The notes under the pieces: model-generated
Told to the model about the DNA's origin: nothing
The model's input: only the letters and a program-made list of their open reading frames with translations
Database searches by the model: none
Program-made: the position numbers and the translations under genes
DNA from: Sabulibacter ruber
GTDB taxonomy: Bacteria > Bacteroidota > Bacteroidia > Cytophagales > Hymenobacteraceae
Reading direction: 5' to 3'
Length of the DNA stretch: 64,000 nucleotides
Assembly (NCBI RefSeq): GCF_017355955.1
Contig: NZ_JAFFID010000001.1
Span: 2,108,001-2,172,000, forward strand
In this document: positions 25,683 to 34,071 of the stretch, in pieces
Position numbering within the stretch: position 1 is the stretch's first letter
How the letters are laid out: each line of letters starts with the position of its first letter

Positions 25683-26077
25683 GGGTTGGGCTTCTAATCT
25701 TGGGCAAGGGGCAAAACCAGGGTCTGCCTCTTTCTGGTTTTAGCCGCAAAACTAGGGAAAGCAGGTAACTTGTACGGTTAATTTTTTCAGCTCACCTATT
25801 GTTCAGAAGGCCAAAGCACCGGCTTCTGTTTACCGGCAATTTCTCTGAAAACAAGGCTAAAACAGGGCATCAGCGCTAGCTCATCTCTCTTAAGGTTTCT
25901 CAGCTCAATACTACTTTCCCAAAAGACCAGAACAGGCGCTTGTAACTTTAAAATAGTATGCAAGTATCTATTACAGTGCTACGAACAACTTACTCTGTAT
26001 TTAGCGCAAAGCCAGAGCCCCAAGCTTCTTAGCCAAAGTAAACTCATGTTTCACCTTAACCTCTAGGAAAGATACGT
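25683..26077. other. 395-bp intergenic region with a GTTTT-family copy
   Basis: Between the GNAT and alcohol dehydrogenase genes, which point away from each other. It contains an AAAACCAG/CTGGTTTT hairpin (25713-25741) and a GTTTT palindrome family copy at 25826-25865 (CTGTTTACCGGC...AAGGCTAAAACAG). No gene is supported. A TAACTTTA box near 25941 is a weak promoter candidate for the dehydrogenase. Confidence 0.6.
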
Positions 26078-27232
26078 ATGCTAGCCATGAATTACCGAGG
26101 ACCTTTGAGGGTCCGCATAGATCAAAAACCCATGCCTGAAATCAAGCATCCGCAGGATGCCATTGTCCGTGTTACCCGCTCCTGCATCTGCGGCTCAGAC
26201 CTGCACCTGTACAACGGCTCGGTACCAGACACGCGCGTGGGGATGACCTTTGGGCATGAGTTCACGGGAATAGTAGAAGAAGTAGGGCCAGAGGTGACCA
26301 AGGTGAAAGTGGGAGACCATATATTGGTGCCCTTCAACATTGCCTGCGGACAATGCGCCTTCTGTAAGCAGGGCTTGTTTGGGAACTGCCATGAATCAAA
26401 TCCCCAAGCCACAGCGGTGGGCGGTATCTTCGGTTACTCCCATACAGCCGGTGGCTATGATGGCGGCCAGGCCGAATACGTAAGGGTGCCTTACGCCAAC
26501 GTAGGTCCCACCGTAATCCCCGAGGGGATGGACCCAGATGATGCCGTGCTCCTCACAGACGTGGTTCCTACCGGGTACCAGGCCGCTGAAATGGGCGGTA
26601 TCCAGCCCGGCGACACCGTGGTGGTATTTGGGGCGGGTCCGGTTGGGATTATGGCCGCCCGTTGCTCCTGGCTGTTTGGCGCGGGCCGCGTGATCATCAT
26701 TGACAAAGTAGACTACCGCCTTGAGTTTGCCAAGAACTATGCACAATGCGAGGCTTACAACTACAATGAGATTGGCGACCCGGCAGTGTTTGTGAAGAAG
26801 ACTACCGATTGGATGGGTGCCGATGTCTGCATTGACGCCGTTGGTGCCGAAGCCACCGGTAACGCCCTGCAAACCATTACGGGTAGAAAATTATTGATTC
26901 AGGCCGGTTCTGCCACAGCGCTGCATTGGGCCATCAACTGCGTGAAAAAAGGCGGTATTGTCTCTATTGTGGGAGTTTACGGCCCAACCGACAACCTGGT
27001 GCCCATCGGGAACGTGGTGAACAAAGGTATCACTATCCGGGCCAACCAGGCCTCGGTGCCAAGATTGCTGCCCAGACTCATTGAACACGTACAAAACGGC
27101 ATTTTGAACCCCAAAGGGCTCATTACGCACCGCATTCCGCTGGAAGAAGTGTCTGATGCATACCGTATGTTCTCTGAGAAGCTAGACAATTGCATTAAAC
27201 CAGTTCTTATTCCACCATCAGCCAGAATCTAA
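26078..27232 (+). CDS. Zinc-dependent alcohol dehydrogenase (formaldehyde-dehydrogenase-like)
   Basis: A 384-aa medium-chain dehydrogenase. The catalytic zinc ligands are Cys38 (in CICGSDLH), His60 and Glu61 (GHEF); the four structural-zinc cysteines are 90, 93, 96 and 104 (CGQCAFCKQGLFGNC). The Rossmann loop is VVFGAGPVGIMAA (about 184-196). The sequence groups with glutathione-independent formaldehyde dehydrogenase-like proteins; the true alcohol or aldehyde is not known. A downstream gene of unknown function begins 12 nt later with a strong Shine-Dalgarno sequence overlapping this stop codon. Confidence 0.92.
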   Translation: MLAMNYRGPLRVRIDQKPMPEIKHPQDAIVRVTRSCICGSDLHLYNGSVPDTRVGMTFGHEFTGIVEEVGPEVTKVKVGDHILVPFNIACGQCAFCKQGLFGNCHESNPQATAVGGIFGYSHTAGGYDGGQAEYVRVPYANVGPTVIPEGMDPDDAVLLTDVVPTGYQAAEMGGIQPGDTVVVFGAGPVGIMAARCSWLFGAGRVIIIDKVDYRLEFAKNYAQCEAYNYNEIGDPAVFVKKTTDWMGADVCIDAVGAEATGNALQTITGRKLLIQAGSATALHWAINCVKKGGIVSIVGVYGPTDNLVPIGNVVNKGITIRANQASVPRLLPRLIEHVQNGILNPKGLITHRIPLEEVSDAYRMFSEKLDNCIKPVLIPPSARI

Positions 27233-27237
27233 AGGAG
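27231..27237 (+). promoter_or_regulatory. Strong Shine-Dalgarno of the downstream gene
   Basis: AAAGGAG, 7 nt from the ATG at 27245 and overlapping the dehydrogenase stop codon. Such strong sites are rare in Bacteroidota. Confidence 0.7.
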
Positions 27238-27244
27238 AAATATC

Positions 27245-27748
27245 ATGGAAAATACACCAAGAGATTATTCACATATAATAGGTTGGGGAATTGATGCAGA
27301 TCCGAAGAATGATCCCACTTACCCCATGAAGCGCCGCACCGATGAAGAGCAGCGCGGCTATACCTGGCAGCGACCCACCCAGCAGCCCATAGACGTGGAA
27401 GTATTCCATTCTATTGAGCGCCCCAACGTGAGTGCGGTGTTCGGGACGTCCACTCCGCCCAGCGGCTTGAGCGGTAAAATCCGGCGCCTGGCCTTCAAGA
27501 AAAGCGAGAACGACTACGGCCATTGGCTCCCGCTCATTCTGGCAGACCGCATCAACGTGGTGGAAGGAATCATTGACGACATCAAAAACGGCAAATTCCC
27601 CAACATCATTGCCGAAAAAGGCATGAAAGCCGATTGGCAACACAACCGTTCCGGCGTTATCCAAAAAGCAGCCATCGGGGCGTTTGTGATTGCTGCCGTT
27701 GTGGCTTGGAAATGGGGCAAAAGCAGCGGCGCGAAAAGGTCTAGATAA
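27245..27748 (+). CDS. Hypothetical protein with C-terminal membrane helix
   Basis: A 167-aa protein I cannot assign to a named family. The N-terminal two thirds are soluble and charged, with conserved-looking segments SHIIGWGIDADPKNDPTYPMK and a WLPLILADRINVVEGIIDDIKNG helix. A single hydrophobic helix at about 139-154 (AAIGAFVIAAVVAWKWG) is followed by a basic tail SSGAKRSR, so the bulk probably faces the cytosol or is tail-anchored. It is coupled to the alcohol dehydrogenase and may tether or modulate it; this is inference from gene order only. Confidence 0.8.
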   Translation: MENTPRDYSHIIGWGIDADPKNDPTYPMKRRTDEEQRGYTWQRPTQQPIDVEVFHSIERPNVSAVFGTSTPPSGLSGKIRRLAFKKSENDYGHWLPLILADRINVVEGIIDDIKNGKFPNIIAEKGMKADWQHNRSGVIQKAAIGAFVIAAVVAWKWGKSSGAKRSR

Positions 27749-27771
27749 CCTACCGCTTCTTCATATTCAAC

Positions 27772-27822
27772 AAGAAAAGATAAACCCGGCCGGGGATATT
27801 TCGGCCCGGTTTATCTTTTCTT
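27772..27822 (+). terminator. Intrinsic terminator
   Basis: 15-bp outer stem AAGAAAAGATAAACC / GGTTTATCTTTTCTT with an inner GGCCG/CGGCC stem, 24 nt after the hypothetical gene. Confidence 0.88.
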
Positions 27823-27859
27823 ATCTTTAGGGAGTTTGCAATAGGGCTTTCGCTTTCAA

Positions 27860-28714
27860 ATGCACCAGAAACAGCATTCAACCAGAAATCCAGATCACTC
27901 CAACCATCTAAAGACCAAACCTTTGAAAAAGTACTTTCTACTTTTGCTCAGCTTGTACAGCTTCTCCGTTTCTGCCCAGGACTGGAATAAAAAGAAATGT
28001 GCCGTGGTACTCACTTATGACGATGCCCTGAATGTGCATCTGGATAAAGTAGTTCCGGCGCTGGATTCCTTTAAACTGAAGGGCACGTTCTATCTCACGG
28101 CGGCGGCTGCCCCTTTCTCTAAACGCCTGCCCGAGTGGAAGAAAGTAGCCGCTAACAAGCACGAATTAGCCAACCACACGCTTTTTCACCCTTGTGATGG
28201 CAGCCAGCCCGGCCGCAGTTTCGTCACCCCAGATTACAACCTGGCAACGTACTCGGTGCGCCGTATCCAGGACGAGGTAAAGATGACCAATGCCGCCCTA
28301 GAGGCCCTTGACGGCAAAAAAGAACGCACGTTCGCTTATCCTTGCGGAGACACCAAAGTAGCCGGCGTTTCTTACCTGGACGGCATCAAAGGCGAGTTTG
28401 TAGCAGCGCGCGGCGTTCAAGGCGTAATGGTCCAGAACAGCCCCACCGATCTGTACAACGTGGGCAGCTTTATGATCAACGGCCAAACCGGCGATGAACT
28501 TATCTCTATGGTGAAGAAAGCCATGGAAACCAACAGCATGATTGTGTTCCTGTTCCACGGCGTAGGCGGCGAACACGCCCTTAACGTTTCCCTGGATGCC
28601 CACCGCAAGCTGCTGCAGTTCCTGAAGCAGAACGAGAAAGAAATCTGGACTACCACTTTTCTGGAAGCGGCCAAATACATGAAAGCAACCGGTTCAGCCC
28701 AGAAGACGAATTAA
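27860..28714 (+). CDS. Polysaccharide deacetylase family protein, exported
   Basis: A 284-aa (or 263-aa) NodB-type carbohydrate esterase. The metal/catalytic motifs are TYDDAL (Asp-Asp) and HELANHTLFHP (HxxxH), with the RTFAYPCGD block and the late FLFHGVGG His motif. A signal peptide KKYFLLLLSLYSFSVSAQ suggests periplasmic location. The ATG at 27860 places a 21-residue polar extension ahead of this signal; the TTG at 27923 would begin exactly at the signal and is a credible start. Substrate unknown. Confidence 0.88.
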   Translation: MHQKQHSTRNPDHSNHLKTKPLKKYFLLLLSLYSFSVSAQDWNKKKCAVVLTYDDALNVHLDKVVPALDSFKLKGTFYLTAAAAPFSKRLPEWKKVAANKHELANHTLFHPCDGSQPGRSFVTPDYNLATYSVRRIQDEVKMTNAALEALDGKKERTFAYPCGDTKVAGVSYLDGIKGEFVAARGVQGVMVQNSPTDLYNVGSFMINGQTGDELISMVKKAMETNSMIVFLFHGVGGEHALNVSLDAHRKLLQFLKQNEKEIWTTTFLEAAKYMKATGSAQKTN

Positions 28715-28716
28715 CT

Positions 28717-28769
28717 CTCTTTTAGGGCTGATAGCTCAATTTGGCGCTCTTTTCACAAAGCACTGCCAA
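28717..28769. repeat. GTTTT palindrome family, two merged half-copies
   Basis: TTTTAGGGCTGATAGCTC then GGCGCTCTTTTCACAAAGC and ACTGCCAAAAC, beginning 3 nt after the deacetylase stop. Confidence 0.5.
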
Positions 28770-28772
28770 AAC

Positions 28773-28822
28773 AAACCCCGGACCAGAGAAGCTTTGAGCA
28801 GCTTTCCCTGGTCCGGGGTTTT
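28773..28822. terminator. Bidirectional intrinsic terminator
   Basis: 14-bp stem AAACCCCGGACCAG / CTGGTCCGGGGTTT (28773-28786 with 28808-28821) with an internal AAGCT/AGCTT stem, followed by T-rich sequence. Confidence 0.85.
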
Positions 28823-28861
28823 CTGTTTCCGGGCGGTTTTCAGCAAACCAGGCCAGAAACG
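28823..28861. repeat. GTTTT palindrome family copy
   Basis: CTGTTTCCGGGCGGTTTTC then AGCAAACCAGGCCAGAAACG, directly abutting the stop codon of the minus-strand GNAT gene at 28862. Confidence 0.7.
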
Positions 28862-29716
28862 TTAAACGGGTCTGATCATCTCATATTGGCCGGGGATTTC
28901 GGACATTCCTCTGTTTTGCAGGAACTCCAGGGTAACCTGGCTTTGCTCATCCACATTGATCACCGAGATTACCGCCGAGGTAGTCAGTTCCGCCATTTGC
29001 TGCAGCAAGGCTTGCCCAATGCCGCTTCCTCTCCAGGCCGGTGCTACGGCCAGTTGCGCAATGGCGCCGGTCATGGGGTACACCACCCCATAGCCCACGC
29101 ATCGGTCCAGGGCGTACGCTTCTACTACCCGGATGTATCCTGTGCTGCGGTCAATAGACGCGATGTGGTGCTGCCAGCTTGGCTCCACATCCCAGAAAGT
29201 CTGGTAAAGCGGCCAGTCTGGCGTATTCACCGTTTTGTACGTCACCCCCTCGGGGTTATTGGAGTGCCACGCCAGTTCTGCCTTGTTATGCCTGAAACAC
29301 CTGAAATTCCGCACGATTTCAAACCCCAGCTTTTTGTAGATAGTAAAGGCGCGGGTGTTTTCCTTAATCACCTCCAGAAGACATTGCTCTACCCCTTCCC
29401 CTTTCAGCACGGGCAAACAGAAGTGATACATCTGCTGGGCTACCGCCTGGCCCCTGGCCTCGGGTACCACGCCGGTGCCTCCGTTGTACGCGGTTTTCCT
29501 GCCTTGCCACTCCCCTACCGCATTCAGGATAAACCCCACTGCCGCATTATGTTCCAGGGCTAAAGGAGAGAAGCGCAGGTCGGTGCCATCGCGGGTGAGT
29601 TTCAATTCCAGGATCTCGTTGGTGAGTACCATGGGCTGCACGTAATCAGAGAAAGCGGTGTTGAACAAGGTACACAGCTCGGTGACCGAGAGGTTTTCAG
29701 CAAAAGAAAAGGTCAT
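28862..29716 (-). CDS. Tandem GNAT N-acetyltransferase
   Basis: A 284-aa protein with two GNAT domains. The first (about 1-150) has GGTGVVPEARGQAVAQQM as its acetyl-CoA loop; the second (about 160-284) has LAVAPAWRGSGIGQALLQQM. Each domain retains a Q/R-x-x-G-x-G/A-like loop, though the first (RGQAVA) departs from consensus. Function unknown; similar proteins are annotated only as acetyltransferases. Confidence 0.88.
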   Translation of the reverse strand: MTFSFAENLSVTELCTLFNTAFSDYVQPMVLTNEILELKLTRDGTDLRFSPLALEHNAAVGFILNAVGEWQGRKTAYNGGTGVVPEARGQAVAQQMYHFCLPVLKGEGVEQCLLEVIKENTRAFTIYKKLGFEIVRNFRCFRHNKAELAWHSNNPEGVTYKTVNTPDWPLYQTFWDVEPSWQHHIASIDRSTGYIRVVEAYALDRCVGYGVVYPMTGAIAQLAVAPAWRGSGIGQALLQQMAELTTSAVISVINVDEQSQVTLEFLQNRGMSEIPGQYEMIRPV

Positions 29717-30152
29717 AGCAAATACAAGTGGGTTTAGCTGGCACTAAGTAACACAATCAAAGCGCAGAACTCAACAGGTAGTTAGGATACGCCCTCCCGC
29801 CGGTTTACTACGCCAAAATGTTGAGGTGGCATAAAAGGAACGGATATTAGCTTCTTTTTTGTTGGGGGGTATTCAGGCGTTTTAAGGCTGTTTTGGAAAA
29901 ATACCGCCAAAACGCTATGTTGATAACTGAGGCAAACGTGCCCCGCTATTCGGATTTAGTTATTATATTTGTTAATTAGGGTCTCAGTATTTGCCGTAAA
30001 AAGGCGTAAAAGAGACCACTGCCCCAAACCAGATTACCTGTATTTCTTTCAAATTCAGGGGAATAAATCATCAGAATTAGCGGGTACGGTGCTTTGAATA
30101 ACGAGTACCATTTTTTTGAAAACAAGAATTATCTATATAAAGGAATTTACCT
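29717..30152. other. 436-bp divergent intergenic region before ricT
   Basis: Contains a clear GTTTT palindrome copy at 29877-29915 (GCGTTTTAAGGC...CCGCCAAAACGC), a TATATTTG -7-like box at 29964-29971, and a nested hairpin GGTCTC/GAGACC (29980-29985 with 30012-30017) enclosing GCC/GGC. If TATATTTG is the promoter, the ricT leader is about 170 nt. I see no ORF. Confidence 0.55.
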
Positions 30153-31895
30153 GTGGGATGTAGTTCATGTTCTAGTGGCGGCTGCGGCTCCAAGACCACC
30201 TCCGTCGATGGCGAGGTTGTAGTGGCTGGCTGCAAAAGCAACGGCGGTTGCAGCACGGGAGGCTGTAATCGTTTAAATGTGTTTGACTGGCTCTCAGACA
30301 TGGAAATACCCGTGTCTTTTAAAGAGTTTGATATAGTGGAGATCCGCTTCAAAGGCGGCCGTAAAGAATTTTTCCGGAACGTAAACCGGATCCAGCTCAC
30401 CACCGGCGATGCCGTGGTGGTAGACGTGCCCAACGGCCACCACATTGGCCATGTATCGCTCAAAGGCGAGTTGGTGCGTCTGCAGATGAACAAGAAGAAG
30501 GTTCAGAACAATGACGAGATCCGGACCATCTACCGCATTGCCACGGAGAAGGACATGGAGAAATTCAACGCCGCCCGTGATATGGAGTCGGCTACCATGT
30601 ACCGCGCCCGCGCCATTGTGCAGGACCTTAAGCTGAAGATGAAGCTCTCAGACGTAGAGTACCAGGCCGATAAAACCAAAGCCACCTTCTACTACTCCGC
30701 CGATGACCGTGTGGACTTCAGGGAACTGATCAAGAAGCTGGCCGAGGAATTCAAGGTACGCATTGAGATGCGCCAGATCAGCCTCCGGCACGAGGCCGGC
30801 CGTTTGGGCGGCATTGGCTCCTGTGGCCGTGAACTGTGCTGCTCTACCTGGCTCACCGATTTCCGGAGTGTTTCTACCACGGCGGCCCGTTACCAAAACC
30901 TTTCGCTCAACCCCAGCAAATTGTCTGGCCAGTGCGGGCGCTTGAAATGCTGCCTCAACTATGAGCTGGAAACGTACATGGATGCCCTCAAAGACATCCC
31001 TAACGTAAACCGCCCCCTGCAAACCAAAGCCGGCGAAGCCTTCCTGCAGAAGACCGATATTTTCCGGCGCATTATGTGGTTTGGCTACCGCGGTGACAGC
31101 AACTGGTTCCCCGTTACGGTGGAGCGGGTTCAGGAAGTGCTCAAAATGAATGCTTCCGGCGAAATGCCCGAGAACCTGGCCGAGGAGGTGAAGAAACAGC
31201 AGCAAGCCGAAGTGGTGGACTTTGTGGAATCACTGGAAGGCAACCTTGACCGCCTGGATGAGCAATTCAGCAAGAACAAGAAAAAGCGCAAGAAGAAGAA
31301 AAGCGGCAATAATGCTGTTGAGAAACTAGCCCAGGCGGCTCCAACCCCAGAGGTTAGAAGAGACCGCCCAGATGGCATTCCTAAACCGCTGCCTTCTGAG
31401 TCTCCTAAAGCCCGGCCAGAAAAAGGCAACCAGAGAAGACCTGAGGGAGAGGAAAACGCGCCAAGGCCAGAGCGGGGCCCTAAACCAGAAAACAACGAAA
31501 ACCGGAATACTCAGGAACGCGGCGGCCAGAAGCCTAACCAGGGCGGCGGTGAGCCGAAACCAAGGCCAGAGCGTGCGCAGGGCAAAGGCCAACCGCAGCA
31601 ACCAGGCCAGGGAAGACCAAAGCCGGAGCGTGATCCTAACCGGGCACCAAAAGAAAACCGCCCTCCTAAAGGGGAGCGTCCGCAGGGGCCAAGACCGCCG
31701 CAGCAGAACCGTCCGCAGCCAGCCGTAGAAATGGCCACTTCTGAAGGAGTAGCCACGGCTGAAAGAGGAGAACGGCCACCCCGCCCCGAAGGCGAGCAGC
31801 GGTCCAGAAGGAGCCGCAACCGCAACCACCGGAACCGGAAGCCTGGTAACCCAGAAAACGGACCTTCCACCGCAACCCCAAAATCAGAAGGTTGA
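30153..31895 (+). CDS. ricT: RicT-like PSP1 domain protein with long basic disordered tail
   Basis: A 580-aa protein. Residues 1-45 are Cys-rich (GCSSCSSGGCGS, CKSNGGCSTGGC). The PSP1 domain follows at about 60-300 with Cys motifs GSCGRELCCSTW and SGQCGRLKCCLNYE, which in RicT/RicA/RicF complexes bind Fe-S clusters. In Bacillus the complex controls RNA maturation with RNase Y. From about 365 to 580 the protein is Pro/Arg/Glu/Gln/Asn-rich (PRPERGPKPENN-like), probably disordered and possibly RNA-binding. The start is GTG (GTG GGA TGT), which places the Cys-rich motif at the very N-terminus as in the family; AAGGAA precedes it. The gldH start overlaps the stop (TGATG). Confidence 0.88.
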   Translation: MGCSSCSSGGCGSKTTSVDGEVVVAGCKSNGGCSTGGCNRLNVFDWLSDMEIPVSFKEFDIVEIRFKGGRKEFFRNVNRIQLTTGDAVVVDVPNGHHIGHVSLKGELVRLQMNKKKVQNNDEIRTIYRIATEKDMEKFNAARDMESATMYRARAIVQDLKLKMKLSDVEYQADKTKATFYYSADDRVDFRELIKKLAEEFKVRIEMRQISLRHEAGRLGGIGSCGRELCCSTWLTDFRSVSTTAARYQNLSLNPSKLSGQCGRLKCCLNYELETYMDALKDIPNVNRPLQTKAGEAFLQKTDIFRRIMWFGYRGDSNWFPVTVERVQEVLKMNASGEMPENLAEEVKKQQQAEVVDFVESLEGNLDRLDEQFSKNKKKRKKKKSGNNAVEKLAQAAPTPEVRRDRPDGIPKPLPSESPKARPEKGNQRRPEGEENAPRPERGPKPENNENRNTQERGGQKPNQGGGEPKPRPERAQGKGQPQQPGQGRPKPERDPNRAPKENRPPKGERPQGPRPPQQNRPQPAVEMATSEGVATAERGERPPRPEGEQRSRRSRNRNHRNRKPGNPENGPSTATPKSEG

Positions 31896-32377
31896 TGAGA
31901 AACTATTTGCCCTTTTTAGTAACCGTACTTTGCCTGGGTTTTCTGTTGACAAGCTGCGATGGAAACCGCGTCTTTGAGGAAAACCAGGATATTACCAATA
32001 ACGAGTGGCCGGTGAAACTGGCGCCCGTATTTGAGTTTGAGATCACTGACACCACGCAGCAGTACAACGTGTTCCTGAACGTGCGCAACGCCCTGCATTA
32101 CCCGTTCTACAACCTGTACCTGCGCCATTACCTAATTGGGCCCGATGGCAAGCAAGTCAACTCTATGTTGCACGAGATGTACCTCATGGACCCTAAAACA
32201 GGTGAACCCAAAGGCGACGGTGCCGGCGACATTTTTGACCACCGCTTCAGGGCGCTGAAAAACATACGGTTCAAGAAAGCGGGCACGTACCGCCTGAAAC
32301 TGAACCAGTACATGCGCCAGGACCCCTTGCCCGGCATCATGGCCGTGGGAGTGCGGGTAGAAAAAGTGGCGCAATAG
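31895..32377 (+). CDS. gldH: Gliding motility lipoprotein GldH
   Basis: A 160-aa lipoprotein (signal ending in LLTSC, Cys21) of the GldH family, required for gliding in Flavobacterium and present in many Bacteroidota. The mature domain has the family pattern beginning with FEENQDITNNEWP, followed by beta strands (FEFEITDTTQQYNVFLNVRN) and a closing KAGTYRLKLNQYMR. Placement directly behind ricT is the usual Bacteroidota order. Starts with ATG 31895, overlapping the ricT stop by one base. Confidence 0.93.
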   Translation: MRNYLPFLVTVLCLGFLLTSCDGNRVFEENQDITNNEWPVKLAPVFEFEITDTTQQYNVFLNVRNALHYPFYNLYLRHYLIGPDGKQVNSMLHEMYLMDPKTGEPKGDGAGDIFDHRFRALKNIRFKKAGTYRLKLNQYMRQDPLPGIMAVGVRVEKVAQ

Positions 32378-32400
32378 CAGCGTAAAGCAATAAATTTCTG

Positions 32401-32450
32401 AAAGCCGTTTCTGGTCTGATTTTTGAATTTCAGACTAGAAACGGCTTTTT
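32401..32450 (+). terminator. Terminator after gldH, built from a GTTTT-family palindrome
   Basis: 19-bp stem AAAGCCGTTTCTGGTCTGA / TCAGACTAGAAACGGCTTT (one G-T pair) with a TTTTTGAATT loop and trailing T tract. It shows the GTTTC...GAAAC ends and AT-rich core of the dispersed family but works as a conventional terminator. Confidence 0.88.
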
Positions 32451-32543
32451 TATTTGCTGCTGCTATATTCCTGCAGTAGGTATAAAACCGGAGACAACCC
32501 TGAGCCGGAAAATAAGTATGTGTACGGACTAACCCCCTTCCCT

Positions 32544-33650
32544 ATGAGAATCACCCTTGAGCTATTTGGCTGTTTTGTCATTTTAGCTTCTTTGTTAACC
32601 CTTGTGAAAAGCACCTACTGGTGGATACGTGTACTTGATTTTCCCAGAGTACAGGTAGCCATTATGGGCGTGCTTGTGCTGGGGCTGTATGGCTGGTTTT
32701 TCGGGTTTGAGTTACTGTCGCAGAAGATATTTGCGGGCTTGCTGGTGCTGGCCATCCTCAATGAGGCGGTTCATGTGTACAAGTTCACCCCGTTTGTGCG
32801 GGTGCAGGCGCTGCGGTCCAAGATAAAGGCTCCCAAGAACTCCTTCGGGATCATGATCTCCAACGTACGCACCTCTAACACCCGCTATAACCGCTTCCTG
32901 AAAGTGGTAAGAGAAACCGACCCGGACCTGTTGCTGATCAATGAACCTGACCATAAGTGGGCCGAGGCCATCTCTGAGCTAGACGAGCGGTACCCGTACT
33001 GCATCAAAGAGCCACTGGATAATACCTACGGCATGATGTTCTATAGCAAGTTCAAGCTTGTGCACCAGGAAATAAGGTATTTGGTGGAGGAAGGCATTCC
33101 GTCTTTCTACATGATCATTGAGCTGCCTACGGGTAAGAAATTTGATCTTTTCACCGTGCACCCGCAGCCTCCGCACCTGCACAAAGACACAGATACCCGC
33201 GAGGCCGAACTACTCACGGTAGCCAAAATGGCGAAAGAATCACCGTACGCCAGCATTGTGGTAGGTGACCTGAACGATGTGGCCTGGTCATACACCACCA
33301 ACCTGTTCCGGAAGATCAGTGGCTTGCTGGACCCACGCATCGGGCGGGGTTTTTACAACACGTACAACGCGTTTGTGCCTTTCTTCCGCTACTCCCTTGA
33401 CCATATCTTCTATGACCCGGCGTTCCGGCTGATCAGGATGAAACGCCTGCCTTTCTTCGGCTCAGACCACTACCCTATTTTCGTGCGGCTGAACTATGAA
33501 CCCCTGGAGGCAGATGACCACGACATTCCCGAGCCAAGCGAAGAAGAACAGGAAGACGCAGAGGAACTCATCAACAACCTGGAGGTTGACCCAACTCCTA
33601 CGGCCACCCAGTCATCCGCTCAAAAGAGCACAGAAGAAAAGCTGTCTTAA
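32544..33650 (+). CDS. Endonuclease/exonuclease/phosphatase family membrane protein
   Basis: A 368-aa protein with three hydrophobic segments in the first about 90 residues, then an EEP (DNase I-like) domain. Catalytic motifs are INEPDHKW (Glu), VVGDLNDVAW (Asp-Asn), YSLDHIF and FGSDHYPIFV (Asp-His). The C-terminal 50 residues are acidic and Ser/Thr/Gln-rich. The domain order suggests an envelope-anchored phosphodiesterase facing the periplasm or outside. I start at MRITLELFG (32544); the upstream frame overlaps the gldH terminator. Substrate unknown. Confidence 0.88.
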   Translation: MRITLELFGCFVILASLLTLVKSTYWWIRVLDFPRVQVAIMGVLVLGLYGWFFGFELLSQKIFAGLLVLAILNEAVHVYKFTPFVRVQALRSKIKAPKNSFGIMISNVRTSNTRYNRFLKVVRETDPDLLLINEPDHKWAEAISELDERYPYCIKEPLDNTYGMMFYSKFKLVHQEIRYLVEEGIPSFYMIIELPTGKKFDLFTVHPQPPHLHKDTDTREAELLTVAKMAKESPYASIVVGDLNDVAWSYTTNLFRKISGLLDPRIGRGFYNTYNAFVPFFRYSLDHIFYDPAFRLIRMKRLPFFGSDHYPIFVRLNYEPLEADDHDIPEPSEEEQEDAEELINNLEVDPTPTATQSSAQKSTEEKLS

Positions 33651-33716
33651 AGGCTCACTTGCAAGCCTTTTGAGCAGGAAGTCTGATGGTTCTTTCATTA
33701 GCCCAGCGCTCATTTT

Positions 33717-33745
33717 CAAAGCTTTGCCAGACTGGCAAAGCTTTG
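33717..33745 (+). terminator. Intrinsic terminator
   Basis: Perfect 14-bp inverted repeat CAAAGCTTTGCCAG / CTGGCAAAGCTTTG around one A, followed by TTGTTTT. Confidence 0.85.
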
Positions 33746-33747
33746 TT

Positions 33748-33783
33748 GTTTTCGGCTTATTTTCTCAAGAAACCAGCTAAAAC
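33748..33783. repeat. GTTTT palindrome family copy
   Basis: GTTTTCGGCTTATTTTC then TCAAGAAACCAGCTAAAAC, directly after the terminator. Confidence 0.65.
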
Positions 33784-33943
33784 CAACGCTGCTGGTTTTT
33801 GACTCTTTGGCAACAAATCAGCAGCGTTTAGCCTTCTAAAAATCAATTTGATAATTTAGGCAGCTTATCAGCGCTTCTTAGTTAAGCAAATCTCCAAATT
33901 AATCTTTCTGAATTAAAAAATCGCAATGGGGGAGTTAACCATG

Positions 33944-33957
33944 CGAACACCCGTTCG
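33944..33957. promoter_or_regulatory. Small dyad upstream of the low-complexity gene
   Basis: CGAAC-ACCC-GTTCG, a perfect 5-bp dyad 115 nt before the start codon, inside a 421-bp leader region (33651-34071) that otherwise holds no gene. A regulator site is possible but cannot be assigned. Confidence 0.3.
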
Positions 33958-34056
33958 TATAGTATAAACACTTGCTGAAGAATATGGAAGAAAAGCTTCT
34001 TCTGGTTCTGAGGCAGGGCACATGCTTATCCAACTAACCATTCTAAAACCATTAAC

Positions 34057-34063
34057 AAAGGAG
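34057..34063 (+). promoter_or_regulatory. Strong Shine-Dalgarno of the low-complexity gene
   Basis: AAAGGAG, 8 nt from the ATG at 34072. Together with the site at 27231 it is one of two very strong Shine-Dalgarno sequences in the window. Confidence 0.7.
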
Positions 34064-34071
34064 ATTCAACC

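Noticed and set aside
32454..32543. Longer N-terminus for the endonuclease/phosphatase gene
   Set aside because: The upstream start is TTG directly behind the gldH terminator; the ATG at 32544 begins a normal membrane segment.
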